Notes: generated by a model not told the origin, from the letters alone. A DNA stretch of 33,481 bases from Candidatus Sabulitectum sp. (GCA_023145375.1 JAGLDY010000002.1:1-33481); one strand, 5' to 3'. Shown: positions 10,214 to 19,999, counted from the first letter of the stretch. Program-made: numbers and translations.

Positions 10214-11578
10214 TTGACAACTATTCTTGGTCGGGGAACTGTTTTGTTTGTGGATCCGGACAACTCTAGAGCATCCAGCCTGCGGTCTGCGGTTTCCTCA
10301 TTGGGTTACAACTGTACCATTGAAAACTCTGCCCGGTCAGCCCTGAGAAGAGTGAAGTCACGATCAGTCAATGTTATTGTGGCCAGTTCAGAGCTCACAG
10401 ATCTGCACATGGATACCTTCCTTGAATCTCTTTCAAGGGCAAATGTCAATTCAAGTGTGGTGATCTACGGTAAGAACATTACAGCCGGTGAGGCAATTAC
10501 CTGGATGAGATCTGGAGTTGTTGATATCCTGCTTGACCCTTCCTCTACGGATTCTCTTAGAAGCGCTCTGCAAAGTGCATTCACAAGGTCATCCTCAAAG
10601 CTTTCCAGGAAAGCCGGCACTGTGGATAGTCTTTCAGACAGTACACTGCACCATAACGGTATGCTCTACCGCAGCAGAGCGATGTCGGACCTCATGAAGA
10701 AAGCTTCCAGAGTAGCTCCTATCAAGGTTACTGTTCTTCTGTCCGGGGAAAGTGGTACAGGTAAGGATGTTCTTGCCAGAGAAATACATTCAATGAGTCG
10801 CAGAAGGGGAAACTACATAGCCATAAACTGTGCTGCCATACCTGAACCCCTCCTGGAAAGCGAACTCTTTGGATATGAAAGGGGAGCTTTCACAGGTGCT
10901 GATACAAGAAGAGAGGGGAAGTTTGAGGCTGCCGGCGGGGGAACTCTTCTTCTGGATGAGATCGGTGACATGCCCCTTGCCATTCAGGCAAAGCTTCTGC
11001 GGGTACTGGAGGAGGAAAAGATAACGCGGCTTGGGGGGAACACACCGGTGTCAGTGGATGTAAGACTGCTTGCCGCAACAAATCGTGATCTGGCTAAAAT
11101 GGTGGAAGAAGGGTCATTCCGTGAGGATCTCTACTACCGCATCAAGGTTATAGAACTTGATATACCCCCTCTTCGCTCAAGAAAGAGCGACATACCCCTT
11201 CTGGCCATGTCTCTGCTCCGGCAATCCGCTGATAAGTACGGACTTTCCATGCCGGAAGTTGATCCAGGGGTTATCGAAAGGTTGAAGTCGTATCGCTGGC
11301 CTGGGAATGTCCGTCAGTTAAAGAATGTCATGGAGAGTCTTCTGGTAACATCACATGAAAGGATCTCCCAGGAAGATCTTCCTTCTGAACTTGAAAGAGT
11401 TCGGGAAGATACCTGCAGCACACTGGAGCTGTGTCTTCCCATGACCCTTTCTGTGGTGGAGGACAAAGTCATAAAGAAAATGCTTGATCTAACAGGCGGG
11501 AACAGAACAAAGACCGCCACGCTTCTAGGTATTGGAAGAAGAACACTTCAGAGGAAACTTGAATCAACAGATAAATGA
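10214..11578 (+). CDS. Sigma-54 activator with degenerate receiver domain
   Basis: About 454 residues. The N-terminus (about 9-120) has a receiver-like fold, but the phospho-acceptor position is S58 where the other regulator in this window has D58, and the conserved lysine is D108. Only one residue of the acidic pair (D14) is kept in place. The AAA+ part is intact: [32 protein letters not shown] and AATNRDL. A Fis-type DNA-binding end follows ([20 protein letters not shown]). It should activate sigma-54 promoters without phosphorylation. The frame is open upstream inside the previous gene, but a TTG at 10214, after AAGAGGG and one base past the carbamoyltransferase stop, fits the domain start. 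It is followed directly by hflK. Confidence 0.9.
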   Translation: MTTILGRGTVLFVDPDNSRASSLRSAVSSLGYNCTIENSARSALRRVKSRSVNVIVASSELTDLHMDTFLESLSRANVNSSVVIYGKNITAGEAITWMRSGVVDILLDPSSTDSLRSALQSAFTRSSSKLSRKAGTVDSLSDSTLHHNGMLYRSRAMSDLMKKASRVAPIKVTVLLSGESGTGKDVLAREIHSMSRRRGNYIAINCAAIPEPLLESELFGYERGAFTGADTRREGKFEAAGGGTLLLDEIGDMPLAIQAKLLRVLEEEKITRLGGNTPVSVDVRLLAATNRDLAKMVEEGSFREDLYYRIKVIELDIPPLRSRKSDIPLLAMSLLRQSADKYGLSMPEVDPGVIERLKSYRWPGNVRQLKNVMESLLVTSHERISQEDLPSELERVREDTCSTLELCLPMTLSVVEDKVIKKMLDLTGGNRTKTATLLGIGRRTLQRKLESTDK

Positions 11579-11589
11579 GGGGAGATTTT

Positions 11590-12549
11590 ATGAAAGTTGT
11601 TGATGTTCAATCATTCGGACCCAAGAAGATATTCATGGCTGTTATTGCCGTGATCATTCTGGTCTGGCTGGTCAAAGGTGGACCTTTCTACATAGTGGGT
11701 CCAGAGGAACAGGGAGTGATACTTACATTCGGCCGACAGACCTCTGTCACAGAACCGGGATTCCATCTAAAGATCCCCTGGCCGGTTCAGTCTGTCATTA
11801 AAGCCCCTGTGAATGTGGTTCAGAGGATCGAGATAGGATTCCGCTCCTACGGATCCGGAAGAACAACGGAGTATGTTGGGTTCAATGACCCTGATATGCT
11901 AAGGGAAGCACAGATGCTTACAGGCGATGAGAACATCATCAACTGTTCGGTGATCGTGCAGTACAGAATTGATGATATTGGAGCCTATCTTTTCAACGTG
12001 CGAGAACCCAGAGGTACTCTGACAGATATTTCTGAGGCCTGCATCCGACAGGTGATAGGGGATAATGCCATTGATGCAGTTCTTACCACAGGCAAACTCG
12101 ATGTGCAGAACCGTATAATGGAGCAGGTTCAGGAAATGGCTGACAACTACACCATGGGTATCAACATAGTTGCGGTTCAGTTGAAGGATGTCCAGCCGCC
12201 TGCACAGGTTTCAGATGCTTTCAAGGATGTTGCCACCGCCCGTGAAGACATGCAGGCGTACATAAATGAAGCAGAAGGATATCGGAACCAGGTTATTCCT
12301 GAAGCCAGAGCTGATTCTGTTACCATTGTTAACGAGGCAATGGGCTACGCAGCAGTAAGGATCAACAGGGCCGCAGGAGCTGCTGAGAGATTTACAATGG
12401 TTGCAGCGGAGTATGCCAAGAGCCCGCAGGTTACCTCTGCAAGACTACATCTGGAGATGCTGGAAAGCGTTCTCAGCGACATTCAGATCACCGTTGTGGA
12501 TTCCCATGCAGGTGCCCTGACCCACTACAACCTGGATGGAGGCATGTAA
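11590..12549 (+). CDS. hflK: HflK-like SPFH-domain membrane protein
   Basis: A 319-residue protein with one N-terminal membrane helix (about 13-32) followed by an SPFH/band-7 domain (GPEEQGVILTFGRQ, then GFHLKIPWPVQSV) and a long Ala/Glu/Arg-rich helical region (about 210-260). HflK and HflC form a large inner-membrane assembly around the FtsH protease and limit its activity. The first ATG (11575) overlaps the previous stop, but GAGGGGAG lies inside that extension and is well placed for the ATG at 11590, which was chosen. The stop TAATG overlaps the hflC start by one base. Confidence 0.92.
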   Translation: MKVVDVQSFGPKKIFMAVIAVIILVWLVKGGPFYIVGPEEQGVILTFGRQTSVTEPGFHLKIPWPVQSVIKAPVNVVQRIEIGFRSYGSGRTTEYVGFNDPDMLREAQMLTGDENIINCSVIVQYRIDDIGAYLFNVREPRGTLTDISEACIRQVIGDNAIDAVLTTGKLDVQNRIMEQVQEMADNYTMGINIVAVQLKDVQPPAQVSDAFKDVATAREDMQAYINEAEGYRNQVIPEARADSVTIVNEAMGYAAVRINRAAGAAERFTMVAAEYAKSPQVTSARLHLEMLESVLSDIQITVVDSHAGALTHYNLDGGM

Positions 12550-13649
12550 TGAAAATTCCTCCAAAATTCAAAGGTTGTCTTACCGGTGTTGTTGTTCTTG
12601 TGGTGACTATGATCTTATTTGGAGCCTTTTTTGTTATCAAGGAAACCGAGCAGGCTGTTATCCTCCAGCTTGGTGAACCAATTCGAGTGATAGTCGGGAA
12701 CAGAACCCCGGAGGAATTGGCAGTTCTGGAACTGTGGATGACTGAGAACGCACCGGGCGTAGCTATTAGTTCAGGTGCAGGTCTCTACTTCAAGGTTCCA
12801 TTTCTTCAGCAGGTGAGGGTTTTTGATGACAGGATACTGGAGTACGATGACGACCCTTCAGATGTTGTTACAAGAGACAAGAAGCATCTTCAGGTAGACT
12901 GTTACGCCAGATGGCGCATTCAGAACCCCCTTCTTTTTCTGCAAAGTGTTCAGTCGGTTTATGCGGCCAGCTCGAGACTGGATGATGTGATCTACTCTGT
13001 TCTCAGGCAGGAGATAGGAAGAAGCGATCTCATTCATATCGTGCGCAACACAAACGATCCGGTTGGTATAGGTGAATATGTCCGACTTGTGAATAATGTC
13101 ACCTACACGGATACCACTGAAGCCGGTATCCTGATGAACGACGCCGGTGAGGTGATTGAAGTTATCAGGATGATCAGGATCCCCCCTGGACAGGGCCGTG
13201 AGGTTATTCTGAGCAGAGTTACTGAGTCAACCAGGCTTATGACTGCTGAGTATGGCATTTATGTGGTTGATGTAAGAATAAAGCGGGCTGATCTTCCCCT
13301 TGCAAACCAGCAGGCAGTGTATACCAGGATGCAGGCTGAGAGAAACAGGATCTCAACCAGATATCGTGCCGAAGGGCACAGGATGGCTCAGACCATTCTT
13401 GCCGAGACCAACCTCAGGGTGGACAGCATCAGTTCTCTTGCTGACCGAAGCGCCCTTGGCATACGGGGTACTGCAGACAGTACTGCTGCGGCGATCTATG
13501 CAGGTGCTTATGAATCCTATCCTGATTTTTACAGGTTCATGCAGTCACTTGAAGCACTGGACAATATCATGGATGCCAATGATGAAGTGGTGTTAAGCAC
13601 CACTGGCATCTTCCAGTACTTTGCAACACCTCCCGGTTCGATGAGGTGA
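12549..13649 (+). CDS. hflC: HflC-like SPFH-domain membrane protein
   Basis: Partner of HflK in the FtsH-associated complex. The 366-residue protein has a membrane helix near residues 11-31, then the band-7 domain beginning IKETEQAVILQLGEPI, with GLYFKVPFLQQVRVFDDRILEYD and VDCYARWRI as in HflC. The C-terminal region is helical and ends in a beta-rich segment. It is somewhat longer than the E. coli protein, with insertions near residues 55-75 and 175-200. The gene starts at the ATG overlapping the hflK stop. No FtsH gene is in the window. Confidence 0.92.
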   Translation: MKIPPKFKGCLTGVVVLVVTMILFGAFFVIKETEQAVILQLGEPIRVIVGNRTPEELAVLELWMTENAPGVAISSGAGLYFKVPFLQQVRVFDDRILEYDDDPSDVVTRDKKHLQVDCYARWRIQNPLLFLQSVQSVYAASSRLDDVIYSVLRQEIGRSDLIHIVRNTNDPVGIGEYVRLVNNVTYTDTTEAGILMNDAGEVIEVIRMIRIPPGQGREVILSRVTESTRLMTAEYGIYVVDVRIKRADLPLANQQAVYTRMQAERNRISTRYRAEGHRMAQTILAETNLRVDSISSLADRSALGIRGTADSTAAAIYAGAYESYPDFYRFMQSLEALDNIMDANDEVVLSTTGIFQYFATPPGSMR

Positions 13650-14392
13650 GAGAACTCTTTCTCACAGGCGCAACAGGCCGCCTGGGAAGAACGGTTCAAA
13701 AGGAATTGGCTGATGAATGGAGTATTCACCCCTGCTCACTGAGCGGGGGTGAAGACCTTACATCCGTTGAGCCGGTTGATGCAGTACCGGAGCATATCGA
13801 TTTTGTGCTGAACTGCGCTGCCGTATCTTCCAGAAGCGGATGTATTAAGAACCCGGTGACAGCCTTCAAATTGAACACTCTGTGGCCCCGGAAGCTGGCA
13901 GCATTCTGCTCTGAAACAAACAGAAGATTTGTGCACATGTCCACCGACCTGGTCTATGCAGGAGGCATCCCCCCGTACACGGAAAGATCCCCTGCAGTAC
14001 CTGGATCATTTTACGGCTGGACAAAGCTCCTTGGAGATATTGCAGTGCAGAAAAGAAACCCGAATGCATGCATAGTCAGGACGTCCATTCTTGTTGGAGA
14101 CGCCGGTGCGAAAATGACCACTTTCAGCGAAGACATACTCTCAGGTCGAGCCACACACTTCCATGTGGACTGTTTCAGGAACCACACCGATATCAATGCC
14201 CTGGCCAGGTTCCTCTCCATCTGTCTCTATTCCTCCCGTGCAGGTCTCATCCTTGCTGCGACACCATACGCCATGTCGCGGGCTGCCTATGCCTATTCCC
14301 TTCTCAAGAGAGATATCAATCTCATTCCAGCCCCCAACAATATCCCCCATGATCTGACTTTAAGACCGTCTGAGATCATTCCGACGCACTAA
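13646..14392 (+). CDS. NAD(P)-dependent sugar reductase/epimerase, RmlD-like SDR
   Basis: A 248-residue extended short-chain dehydrogenase. The N-terminus carries the nucleotide-binding GATGRLG (8-14), followed by LNCAA, the active-site strand VHMSTDLVY and the catalytic YGWTK. This order matches dTDP-4-dehydrorhamnose reductase, but the protein is shorter than the usual 290-300 residues and no other dTDP-rhamnose gene is nearby, so the exact sugar substrate is unknown. The start is GTG at 13646, overlapping the hflC stop as GTGA. Its 3' end overlaps the convergent uvrA by 17 bases. It closes the plus-strand operon that starts with the M23 lipoprotein and contains a glycosyltransferase, so a part in nucleotide-sugar supply is plausible. 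Confidence 0.82.
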   Translation: MRELFLTGATGRLGRTVQKELADEWSIHPCSLSGGEDLTSVEPVDAVPEHIDFVLNCAAVSSRSGCIKNPVTAFKLNTLWPRKLAAFCSETNRRFVHMSTDLVYAGGIPPYTERSPAVPGSFYGWTKLLGDIAVQKRNPNACIVRTSILVGDAGAKMTTFSEDILSGRATHFHVDCFRNHTDINALARFLSICLYSSRAGLILAATPYAMSRAAYAYSLLKRDINLIPAPNNIPHDLTLRPSEIIPTH

Positions 14393-17216
14393 AATTCCAG
14401 CGACCCTGAAGTCTAAGATGTTCCCCTGTATAGGAGTGGGGGCACTTAGCAATTTCCTGTGGTGTTCCTGTCACGAGGATCTCACCCCCGCCGTCTCCTC
14501 CGTCGGGACCCATGTCAATAACCCAGTCTGAATTGGCTATTACATCCGGATTGTGTTCGATGACAACCACTGTATTTCCCGCGGAGACAAGTCTGTCCAG
14601 CACTTTAAGAAGCTTGCTTACATCGTGCGGGTGAAGGCCGGTGGTGGGTTCATCAAGTATGTAGAGGGTGTGACTTGTTGATGGTCTGCTGAGCTCTTTT
14701 GCCAGTTTGACCCGCTGGGCTTCTCCTCCTGAAAGAGTTGGAGCCCGCTGCCCCAGTTGAATGTAACCCAGACCAACCTCATCCATTACTTTCAGAGTGG
14801 AGTAGATGGTCGGGATCCGTTCAAAAAGGATCATGGCATTCTCTATGGTCATGTCCAGGATGTCGGAGATGTTTTTCTCTCTGAACTTAATTTTCAGAGT
14901 TTCCTTGTTGAACCGGAGACCCTGACATGTTTCACATTCTATAAAGACATCCGGGAGGAAATGCATTTCTATGCGCTTTACTCCAGCACCTTTACAGTCT
15001 TCACATCTTCCACCCTTCACATTGAAGCTGAATCGCCCAGGTTTGTATCCTCTTATTCTTGATTCAGGCAACTCTGCAAAGAGGTTTCTTATTTGATCAA
15101 AAACCTTGGTGTAGGTGGCTGGATTGGACCTGGGTGTCCGTCCTATTGGGTCCTGGGTGATATTGATGATCTTGTCGATATGTCTGAGACCGTCGATTGA
15201 TTCATAGGGTCCGGGCTTCATGCTTGCTGAGCCACCAATCAGTCTGGAGACGGCCGGGTAGAGGGTTTGCCCCACAAGAGAGCTTTTGCCTGAGCCTGAA
15301 ACTCCTGTAACGGAGATCAGTCTGCCAAGAGGGATCTTGAAGTCAACCGATTTCAAGTTGTGAAGGGCCGCCCCGTTTAGAGACAGAATTGGAGTTTTTA
15401 CCGTTCTTGGTTCACCCAGGCGAACCATGGTCTTCCTGCCGGACAAGTAGGCTCCTGTAATGGAGTCCGGGTGAGCCATTATCTCTTCAGGAGTACCCTG
15501 AGCAACCACATTTCCACCGTGAGATCCGGCTCCGGGACCAAAATCAATGATATGGTCAGCTTTCATAAGTGTGTCAGTATCATGCTCTACCACTATGACG
15601 GTATTACCGATATCTCTGAGATGTTCAAGGGTTGTTATAAGTCTGGCGTTATCTCTTGGATGAAGGCCCACAGTTGGCTCATCAAGAACGTAAAGAACTC
15701 CAGTGAGGCCACTGCCGATCTGGCTTGCCAGCCTGATCCTCTGTGCTTCTCCGCCGGAGAGCGAGGGAGCGGACCGGTTCAGGGTCAGGTAGTGAAGACC
15801 AACATCCTCTAGAAAGCTTAACCTGGAAATGATCTCTTTCAATAAGCGTTCTGCTATTGCCCTCTGATAATCTGTAAGCTCAATATTCTTGAAGAATTTC
15901 AGAGTTTCGCCCACTGTTTTGTCTGATATATCGTGAATACCCCTGTCGCCTATCAGAACCGAACGGGCTTCTGATCTTATTCTGGATCCACCGCAATCAT
16001 CACATGTGTACTTGCGGAAGAACTTTTCATAGTACTTGCGCATGTCATCACTGCCGGTCTGGTTGTAGAGTCTTTCAATTCTGTGTACTACTCCCTCGAA
16101 GGGACCGCTCCAGTTACCGGATGAATTATTGCTTTTCCAGGTTACATCAAATTCCTTTTGCCCTGAGCCGTAAAGGATCATATTCTTTACCTCTTCAGGT
16201 AATCGCATCCAGGGTGTGTGAAGATTGAAGTCCATTTCCCTGCAGATAGTTCGCAGAGATGCAGCCACCCATCCCTGAGGAATACCCCAGGGGATAACGG
16301 CACCTGCTTGAATGGACATTGCTGGTTTTGGAATGATCAGATCCGGATCAACTTTCAGAATGTAGCCCAGTCCGGAGCATCGTGGACACATCCCCAGTGG
16401 ATTGTTAAAACTGAAAAGTTGAGGAGAGAGCTCAGGAAGACTGATCCCGCAGTGGAGGCATGCATTGTGTTCGCTCATCAGTTTTTTTTCTCCGGTGTCA
16501 ACATTTATTACTGCAATTACCCCGGAGCCCAGCTTTGATGCTGTTTCAACTGAGTCATTCAATCGGCTTTCAATACCCGGCTTTATTACAATTCTGTCAA
16601 CGACAACTGAGATGGAATTACGCTTTTTCTTGTTAAGAGCAGTAATCTTATCCAGATCTGTAAGTTCATTATTCAGAAGAACTCTTACGAACCCTCTCTC
16701 CCGGATGTCTGTAAGAAGATCGTCTTGGGCACCCTTGCGATTTGTAAGCACCGGGGCAGCGATGAAGATTCGGGAATCTTTCTTGAGCTTAAGTATGCTC
16801 TCTGTCATCTGCTGAGTTGTCTGGGTTGTAACTTCTCTGCCACAGGAAGGGCAGTGTGGAACCCCGGCTCTGGCGTAAAGAACCCTGAGATAGTCAGCAA
16901 TTTCAGTAACGGTTCCAACTGTTGATCTTGGATTATGGCTTACCGTCTTCTGCTCAATTGAGATGGCTGGAGAGAGTCCGTCTATGGAATCAAAGTCAGG
17001 TTTATCCATCTGCCCCAGGAACTGTCTTGCGTAGGAGGAAAGAGACTCAATGTATCTTCTCTGACCTTCTGCGTAGAGGGTATCAAAGGCGAATGAGCTT
17101 TTCCCTGAACCGGATACCCCTGCGCAGACAACAAGTGATTCCTTTGGCAACTCCACGGAAACACCCTTCAGATTGTGTTCCCTTGCTCCTCTGATCGTAA
17201 TTCTATCACTGGACAT
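14376..17216 (-). CDS. uvrA: Excinuclease ABC subunit A
   Basis: UvrA is the damage-recognising ATPase of nucleotide excision repair, acting as a dimer with UvrB. The 946-residue protein has two ABC ATPase modules: Walker A GVSGSGKSSFAFD near the start and GVSGSGKSSLVGQ in the second half, with signature LSGGEAQR in both. Zinc-binding CxxC pairs are CPSC, CLHC/CPRC and CEDC/CETC. The ATG at 17216 is preceded by AGGAG. It diverges from dnaK and its 3' end overlaps the SDR gene by 17 bases. No LexA-type box was recognised in its promoter. Confidence 0.98.
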   Translation of the reverse strand: MSSDRITIRGAREHNLKGVSVELPKESLVVCAGVSGSGKSSFAFDTLYAEGQRRYIESLSSYARQFLGQMDKPDFDSIDGLSPAISIEQKTVSHNPRSTVGTVTEIADYLRVLYARAGVPHCPSCGREVTTQTTQQMTESILKLKKDSRIFIAAPVLTNRKGAQDDLLTDIRERGFVRVLLNNELTDLDKITALNKKKRNSISVVVDRIVIKPGIESRLNDSVETASKLGSGVIAVINVDTGEKKLMSEHNACLHCGISLPELSPQLFSFNNPLGMCPRCSGLGYILKVDPDLIIPKPAMSIQAGAVIPWGIPQGWVAASLRTICREMDFNLHTPWMRLPEEVKNMILYGSGQKEFDVTWKSNNSSGNWSGPFEGVVHRIERLYNQTGSDDMRKYYEKFFRKYTCDDCGGSRIRSEARSVLIGDRGIHDISDKTVGETLKFFKNIELTDYQRAIAERLLKEIISRLSFLEDVGLHYLTLNRSAPSLSGGEAQRIRLASQIGSGLTGVLYVLDEPTVGLHPRDNARLITTLEHLRDIGNTVIVVEHDTDTLMKADHIIDFGPGAGSHGGNVVAQGTPEEIMAHPDSITGAYLSGRKTMVRLGEPRTVKTPILSLNGAALHNLKSVDFKIPLGRLISVTGVSGSGKSSLVGQTLYPAVSRLIGGSASMKPGPYESIDGLRHIDKIINITQDPIGRTPRSNPATYTKVFDQIRNLFAELPESRIRGYKPGRFSFNVKGGRCEDCKGAGVKRIEMHFLPDVFIECETCQGLRFNKETLKIKFREKNISDILDMTIENAMILFERIPTIYSTLKVMDEVGLGYIQLGQRAPTLSGGEAQRVKLAKELSRPSTSHTLYILDEPTTGLHPHDVSKLLKVLDRLVSAGNTVVVIEHNPDVIANSDWVIDMGPDGGDGGGEILVTGTPQEIAKCPHSYTGEHLRLQGRWNFSASE

Positions 17217-17242
17217 ACAAACTCCTGTTTTTTGTGACCCCT

Positions 17243-17270
17243 AATATACCATTGTGCGGGCATGTGTCAC
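17243..17270 (-). promoter_or_regulatory. Putative uvrA promoter
   Basis: On the minus strand GTGACA (17270-17265) and TATATT (17248-17243) are separated by 16 bases, giving a start near 17236 and a leader of about 20 bases before uvrA. The -35 lies within the palindrome ATGTG-T-CACAT (17262-17272), which could be a regulator site shared with dnaK. Confidence 0.5.
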
Positions 17271-17362
17271 ATTTGCACCATTGTATGCGGTAGAAAGACA
17301 GCAGCACAGACAGATAATGTATAGGTGGTTGCAGTACAATAGGAAACAAGTCATTACCATAA

Positions 17363-17378
17363 TGGCAAGGCAATTGCT
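17363..17378 (+). promoter_or_regulatory. Candidate sigma-54 (-24/-12) promoter of dnaK
   Basis: TGGCAAGGCAATTGCT matches the sigma-54 consensus TGGCACG-N4-TTGCW in all but one position, with exact GG-to-GC spacing. Transcription would start near 17389, giving a leader of about 86 bases. It sits in non-coding DNA in the right orientation for dnaK, and two sigma-54 activators are encoded in this window. It could still be chance, as part of the match is an imperfect palindrome around CAATTG. Confidence 0.55.
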
Positions 17379-17391
17379 TCATCTAGCACAG

Positions 17392-17443
17392 AGCAGTAGA
17401 GATCACTGCTGAAACTGAAAACTTGATTATGTATATGTAAAAT
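17392..17443 (+). promoter_or_regulatory. Inverted repeat and possible housekeeping promoter before dnaK
   Basis: Perfect arms AGCAGT (17392-17397) and ACTGCT (17405-17410) are separated by 7 bases. Directly after come CTGAAA (17415-17420) and TAAAAT (17438-17443), 17 bases apart, a possible sigma-70-type promoter with a start near 17450. The repeat is not CIRCE. The ribosome site AAGGAGG (17460-17466) follows. Confidence 0.4.
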
Positions 17444-17474
17444 AGAGATAAACAAATTGAAGGAGGAACAGAAC

Positions 17475-19370
17475 ATGGGAAAAGTCATAGGAATTGACTT
17501 AGGTACGACCAACTCCTGCGTTGCGGTTATGGAAGGTGGAGAGCCGGTTGTTATCCCCAATGCAGAGGGAACCAGAACCACACCATCCGTAGTAGCTTTT
17601 AATGAGAATGGCGAAAGGCACATCGGTGTTGTTGCTCGCCGTCAGGCGGTTGCGAATCCCGGGAATACCATCTTTTCTATCAAGCGTTTTATGGGTATGC
17701 ATTTTGGTGAGACGGGTAAAGAGACCAGGAGAGTCCCTTTCAAGATAGTGGAGGGCAAGAGCAATGATGCCTGGGTAGAAGTATTCGGGAAGAAGTACTC
17801 ACCTGCAGAGATCAGCGCCATGATCCTTCAGAAAATGAAGCAGACTGCAGAGGATTACCTGGGAGAGAAGGTAACCCAGGCAGTTATAACTGTACCGGCA
17901 TACTTCAATGACAGTCAGAGGCAGGCCACAAAAGACGCAGGCAGGATTGCCGGTCTGGAGGTTCTACGAATAGTGAATGAACCAACTGCCGCCGCTCTTG
18001 CTTACGGCATGGACAAGCAGAAGGGCAACTCAACCATCGCCGTTTATGATCTCGGTGGAGGTACCTTTGATGTCTCCATTCTGGAGATAGGTGACGGAGT
18101 ATTTGAAGTAAAATCAACCAACGGTAACACACATCTTGGTGGCGATGACTTTGACCAGGTAATAATTGACTGGATGGTCAGTGAGTTCAAGAAAGATCAG
18201 GGGATCGACCTCTCTGAGGACCAGATGGCAATTCAGAGGTTGAAAGAAGCTGCGGAGAAGGCCAAATGTGAGCTTTCCACCACAAAGAGTACAGACATCA
18301 GCCTTCCCTTTGTTACCGCTGATGCTGCAGGTCCCAAGCATCTGAACATGACCCTTTCCAGGGCGAAATATGAGCAACTCTCGGCATCTCTTGTTGAAAA
18401 GACAGTAAAGCCCTGTATTCAGGCGCTTAAAGATTCAGGTAGTTCTGCTTCTGACATCAGTGAGGTTATTCTTGTGGGAGGAATGACAAGAATGCCGCTT
18501 GTCCAGCAGAAAGTAACAGAGATATTCAAGCGGGAACCGCACAAGGGCGTAAACCCTGATGAAGTTGTTGCCGTTGGAGCTGCAATTCAGGCTGGTGTTC
18601 TCAGTGGAGACGTTAAAGATGTTCTTCTTCTGGATGTAACGCCTCTTACTCTCGGCATCGAGACTCTTGGAGCTGTATTCACCGCTATCATCGACAGAAA
18701 CTCTACTATCCCGACCAAGAAGAGTCAGGTATTCAGTACCGCTGCAGACAATCAGAGCAGTGTTGAGATCCATGTCTTGCAGGGTGAAAGAAAAATGGCA
18801 TCTGATAACAGGACTCTTGGTCGTTTCACTCTTGAAGGAATCCCGCCGGCTCCCCGCGGTATTCCTCAGATCGAGGTGGAGTTTGATATAGATGCCAATG
18901 GTATCGTTCATGTTTCTGCGAAGGACAAGTCGACAGGTAAAGAGCAGAAAATCAAGATCGAAGCCTCCAGCGGTCTTTCCGAAAACGACATCGATCAGAT
19001 GGTTAAGGATGCTGAAGTTCACGCTGCAGAGGATGAAGAACGCCGTGGTGCTGTTGACACAAGGAACAAAGGTGAGAATCTTGCCTACCAGGTGGAGAAG
19101 CAGATCGAAGAGATGGGCGACAAGCTCGATTCGGCTGACAAGGTAAAGCTTGAGGAAGCTATCTCCGAGACAAGAAAAGCCCTTGAGGGTGACGATGACA
19201 CCATGGTAGCTTCTCAGGTGGAAGAACTTGAGAAGATATGGCAGGAAGTGGGAACCAGATTCCATCAGCAGAATGCTGAGCAGACACAGCAGGAAGAACC
19301 TGGTGAGCCCCAGCAGGCCGACTCCGGGGAAGAGACAGTTGATGCAGACTTTGAAGTGGTTGATGAGTGA
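17475..19370 (+). CDS. dnaK: Molecular chaperone DnaK (Hsp70)
   Basis: An ATP-driven chaperone that binds exposed hydrophobic peptides and works with GrpE and DnaJ. The 631-residue protein has the ATPase signature [14 protein letters not shown] at its N-terminus, the phosphate loop [13 protein letters not shown] and [11 protein letters not shown]. The linker [15 protein letters not shown] follows, then the substrate domain and a helical lid ending in an acidic tail that finishes EVVDE. The frame opens at a TTG further upstream, but AAGGAGG sits just before the ATG at 17475, which begins MGKVIG. The stop overlaps the grpE start as TGATG. There is no hrcA in front, unlike many heat-shock operons. 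Confidence 0.98.
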   Translation: MGKVIGIDLGTTNSCVAVMEGGEPVVIPNAEGTRTTPSVVAFNENGERHIGVVARRQAVANPGNTIFSIKRFMGMHFGETGKETRRVPFKIVEGKSNDAWVEVFGKKYSPAEISAMILQKMKQTAEDYLGEKVTQAVITVPAYFNDSQRQATKDAGRIAGLEVLRIVNEPTAAALAYGMDKQKGNSTIAVYDLGGGTFDVSILEIGDGVFEVKSTNGNTHLGGDDFDQVIIDWMVSEFKKDQGIDLSEDQMAIQRLKEAAEKAKCELSTTKSTDISLPFVTADAAGPKHLNMTLSRAKYEQLSASLVEKTVKPCIQALKDSGSSASDISEVILVGGMTRMPLVQQKVTEIFKREPHKGVNPDEVVAVGAAIQAGVLSGDVKDVLLLDVTPLTLGIETLGAVFTAIIDRNSTIPTKKSQVFSTAADNQSSVEIHVLQGERKMASDNRTLGRFTLEGIPPAPRGIPQIEVEFDIDANGIVHVSAKDKSTGKEQKIKIEASSGLSENDIDQMVKDAEVHAAEDEERRGAVDTRNKGENLAYQVEKQIEEMGDKLDSADKVKLEEAISETRKALEGDDDTMVASQVEELEKIWQEVGTRFHQQNAEQTQQEEPGEPQQADSGEETVDADFEVVDE

Positions 19371-19999
19371 TGGGTGATCCCAGAAGAAACAGAAAAACTG
19401 ACAAAGACGGAAGGCGGGGCATCCAGCCCCGCCCTGACGATATTGAATTGGGAGAGGAACCGGAGAACACCACTCCTGCAGTTGAGGCGGTTGAGATAGT
19501 AGTAGAAGAAGTTTCTGTGGAGCAGATAGAATCCATGGAGAAAGAGCGTGATGAACTTCTGGACAAGTATCAGAGACTGGCAGCTGAATTTGACAATTAC
19601 AGGAAGCGCCAGGCCCGGGACTTCAAGAGACTTATCGAGCAGGGAAGAAGAAAGCTTGTGGAAGAGCTTCTCACCGTGCTTGATAATTTTGACAGGGCAA
19701 GAGTTACCTGCCAGGGAGATCATTCCGACGGGGAAGTCGTTGACGGGATCATGCAGACATCTGAACAGCTTCAAAGCATATTGAAGAAGGAAGGTCTGGA
19801 TTCAGTTCCCACGGAGCCTGGAGATCCATTTGACCCCAATATACACGAAGCAATGGTGGCGGATAGTATTGATGAGGGAGATGTGGATATAGTGCTGGAA
19901 GTCTTTCAGAAAGGCTACTATTTCGGCGAGGATCTGATCAGACCTGTTAGAGTTAAGGTAGGTAAGGTGTCGCTCCGGAATGGGGATGATGCCAGTTGA
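19370..19999 (+). CDS. grpE: Nucleotide exchange factor GrpE
   Basis: GrpE releases ADP from DnaK. The 209-residue protein has a charged, variable N-terminus, a long coiled-coil helix (about 45-95, containing DKYQRLAAEFDNYRKR), then the four-helix and beta-wing part with the motif NIHEAMV and the end FGEDLIRPVRVKVGK. The ATG at 19370 overlaps the dnaK stop by one base; a GTG one codon earlier is also possible. The stop overlaps the dnaJ TTG start. Confidence 0.95.
   Translation: MGDPRRNRKTDKDGRRGIQPRPDDIELGEEPENTTPAVEAVEIVVEEVSVEQIESMEKERDELLDKYQRLAAEFDNYRKRQARDFKRLIEQGRRKLVEELLTVLDNFDRARVTCQGDHSDGEVVDGIMQTSEQLQSILKKEGLDSVPTEPGDPFDPNIHEAMVADSIDEGDVDIVLEVFQKGYYFGEDLIRPVRVKVGKVSLRNGDDAS

Noticed and set aside
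14376-14392. Overlap of the SDR and uvrA ends as a possible frameshift or annotation error
   Set aside because: Both reading frames end naturally after conserved regions; a 17-base convergent overlap is common in compact genomes.
17217-17474. CIRCE element (TTAGCACTC-N9-GAGTGCTAA) before dnaK
   Set aside because: Looked for and not found; no repeat in the gap resembles it.
18435-19265. 276-codon minus-strand frame within dnaK
   Set aside because: It lies entirely opposite the conserved DnaK coding sequence and has no ribosome site or recognisable domain.
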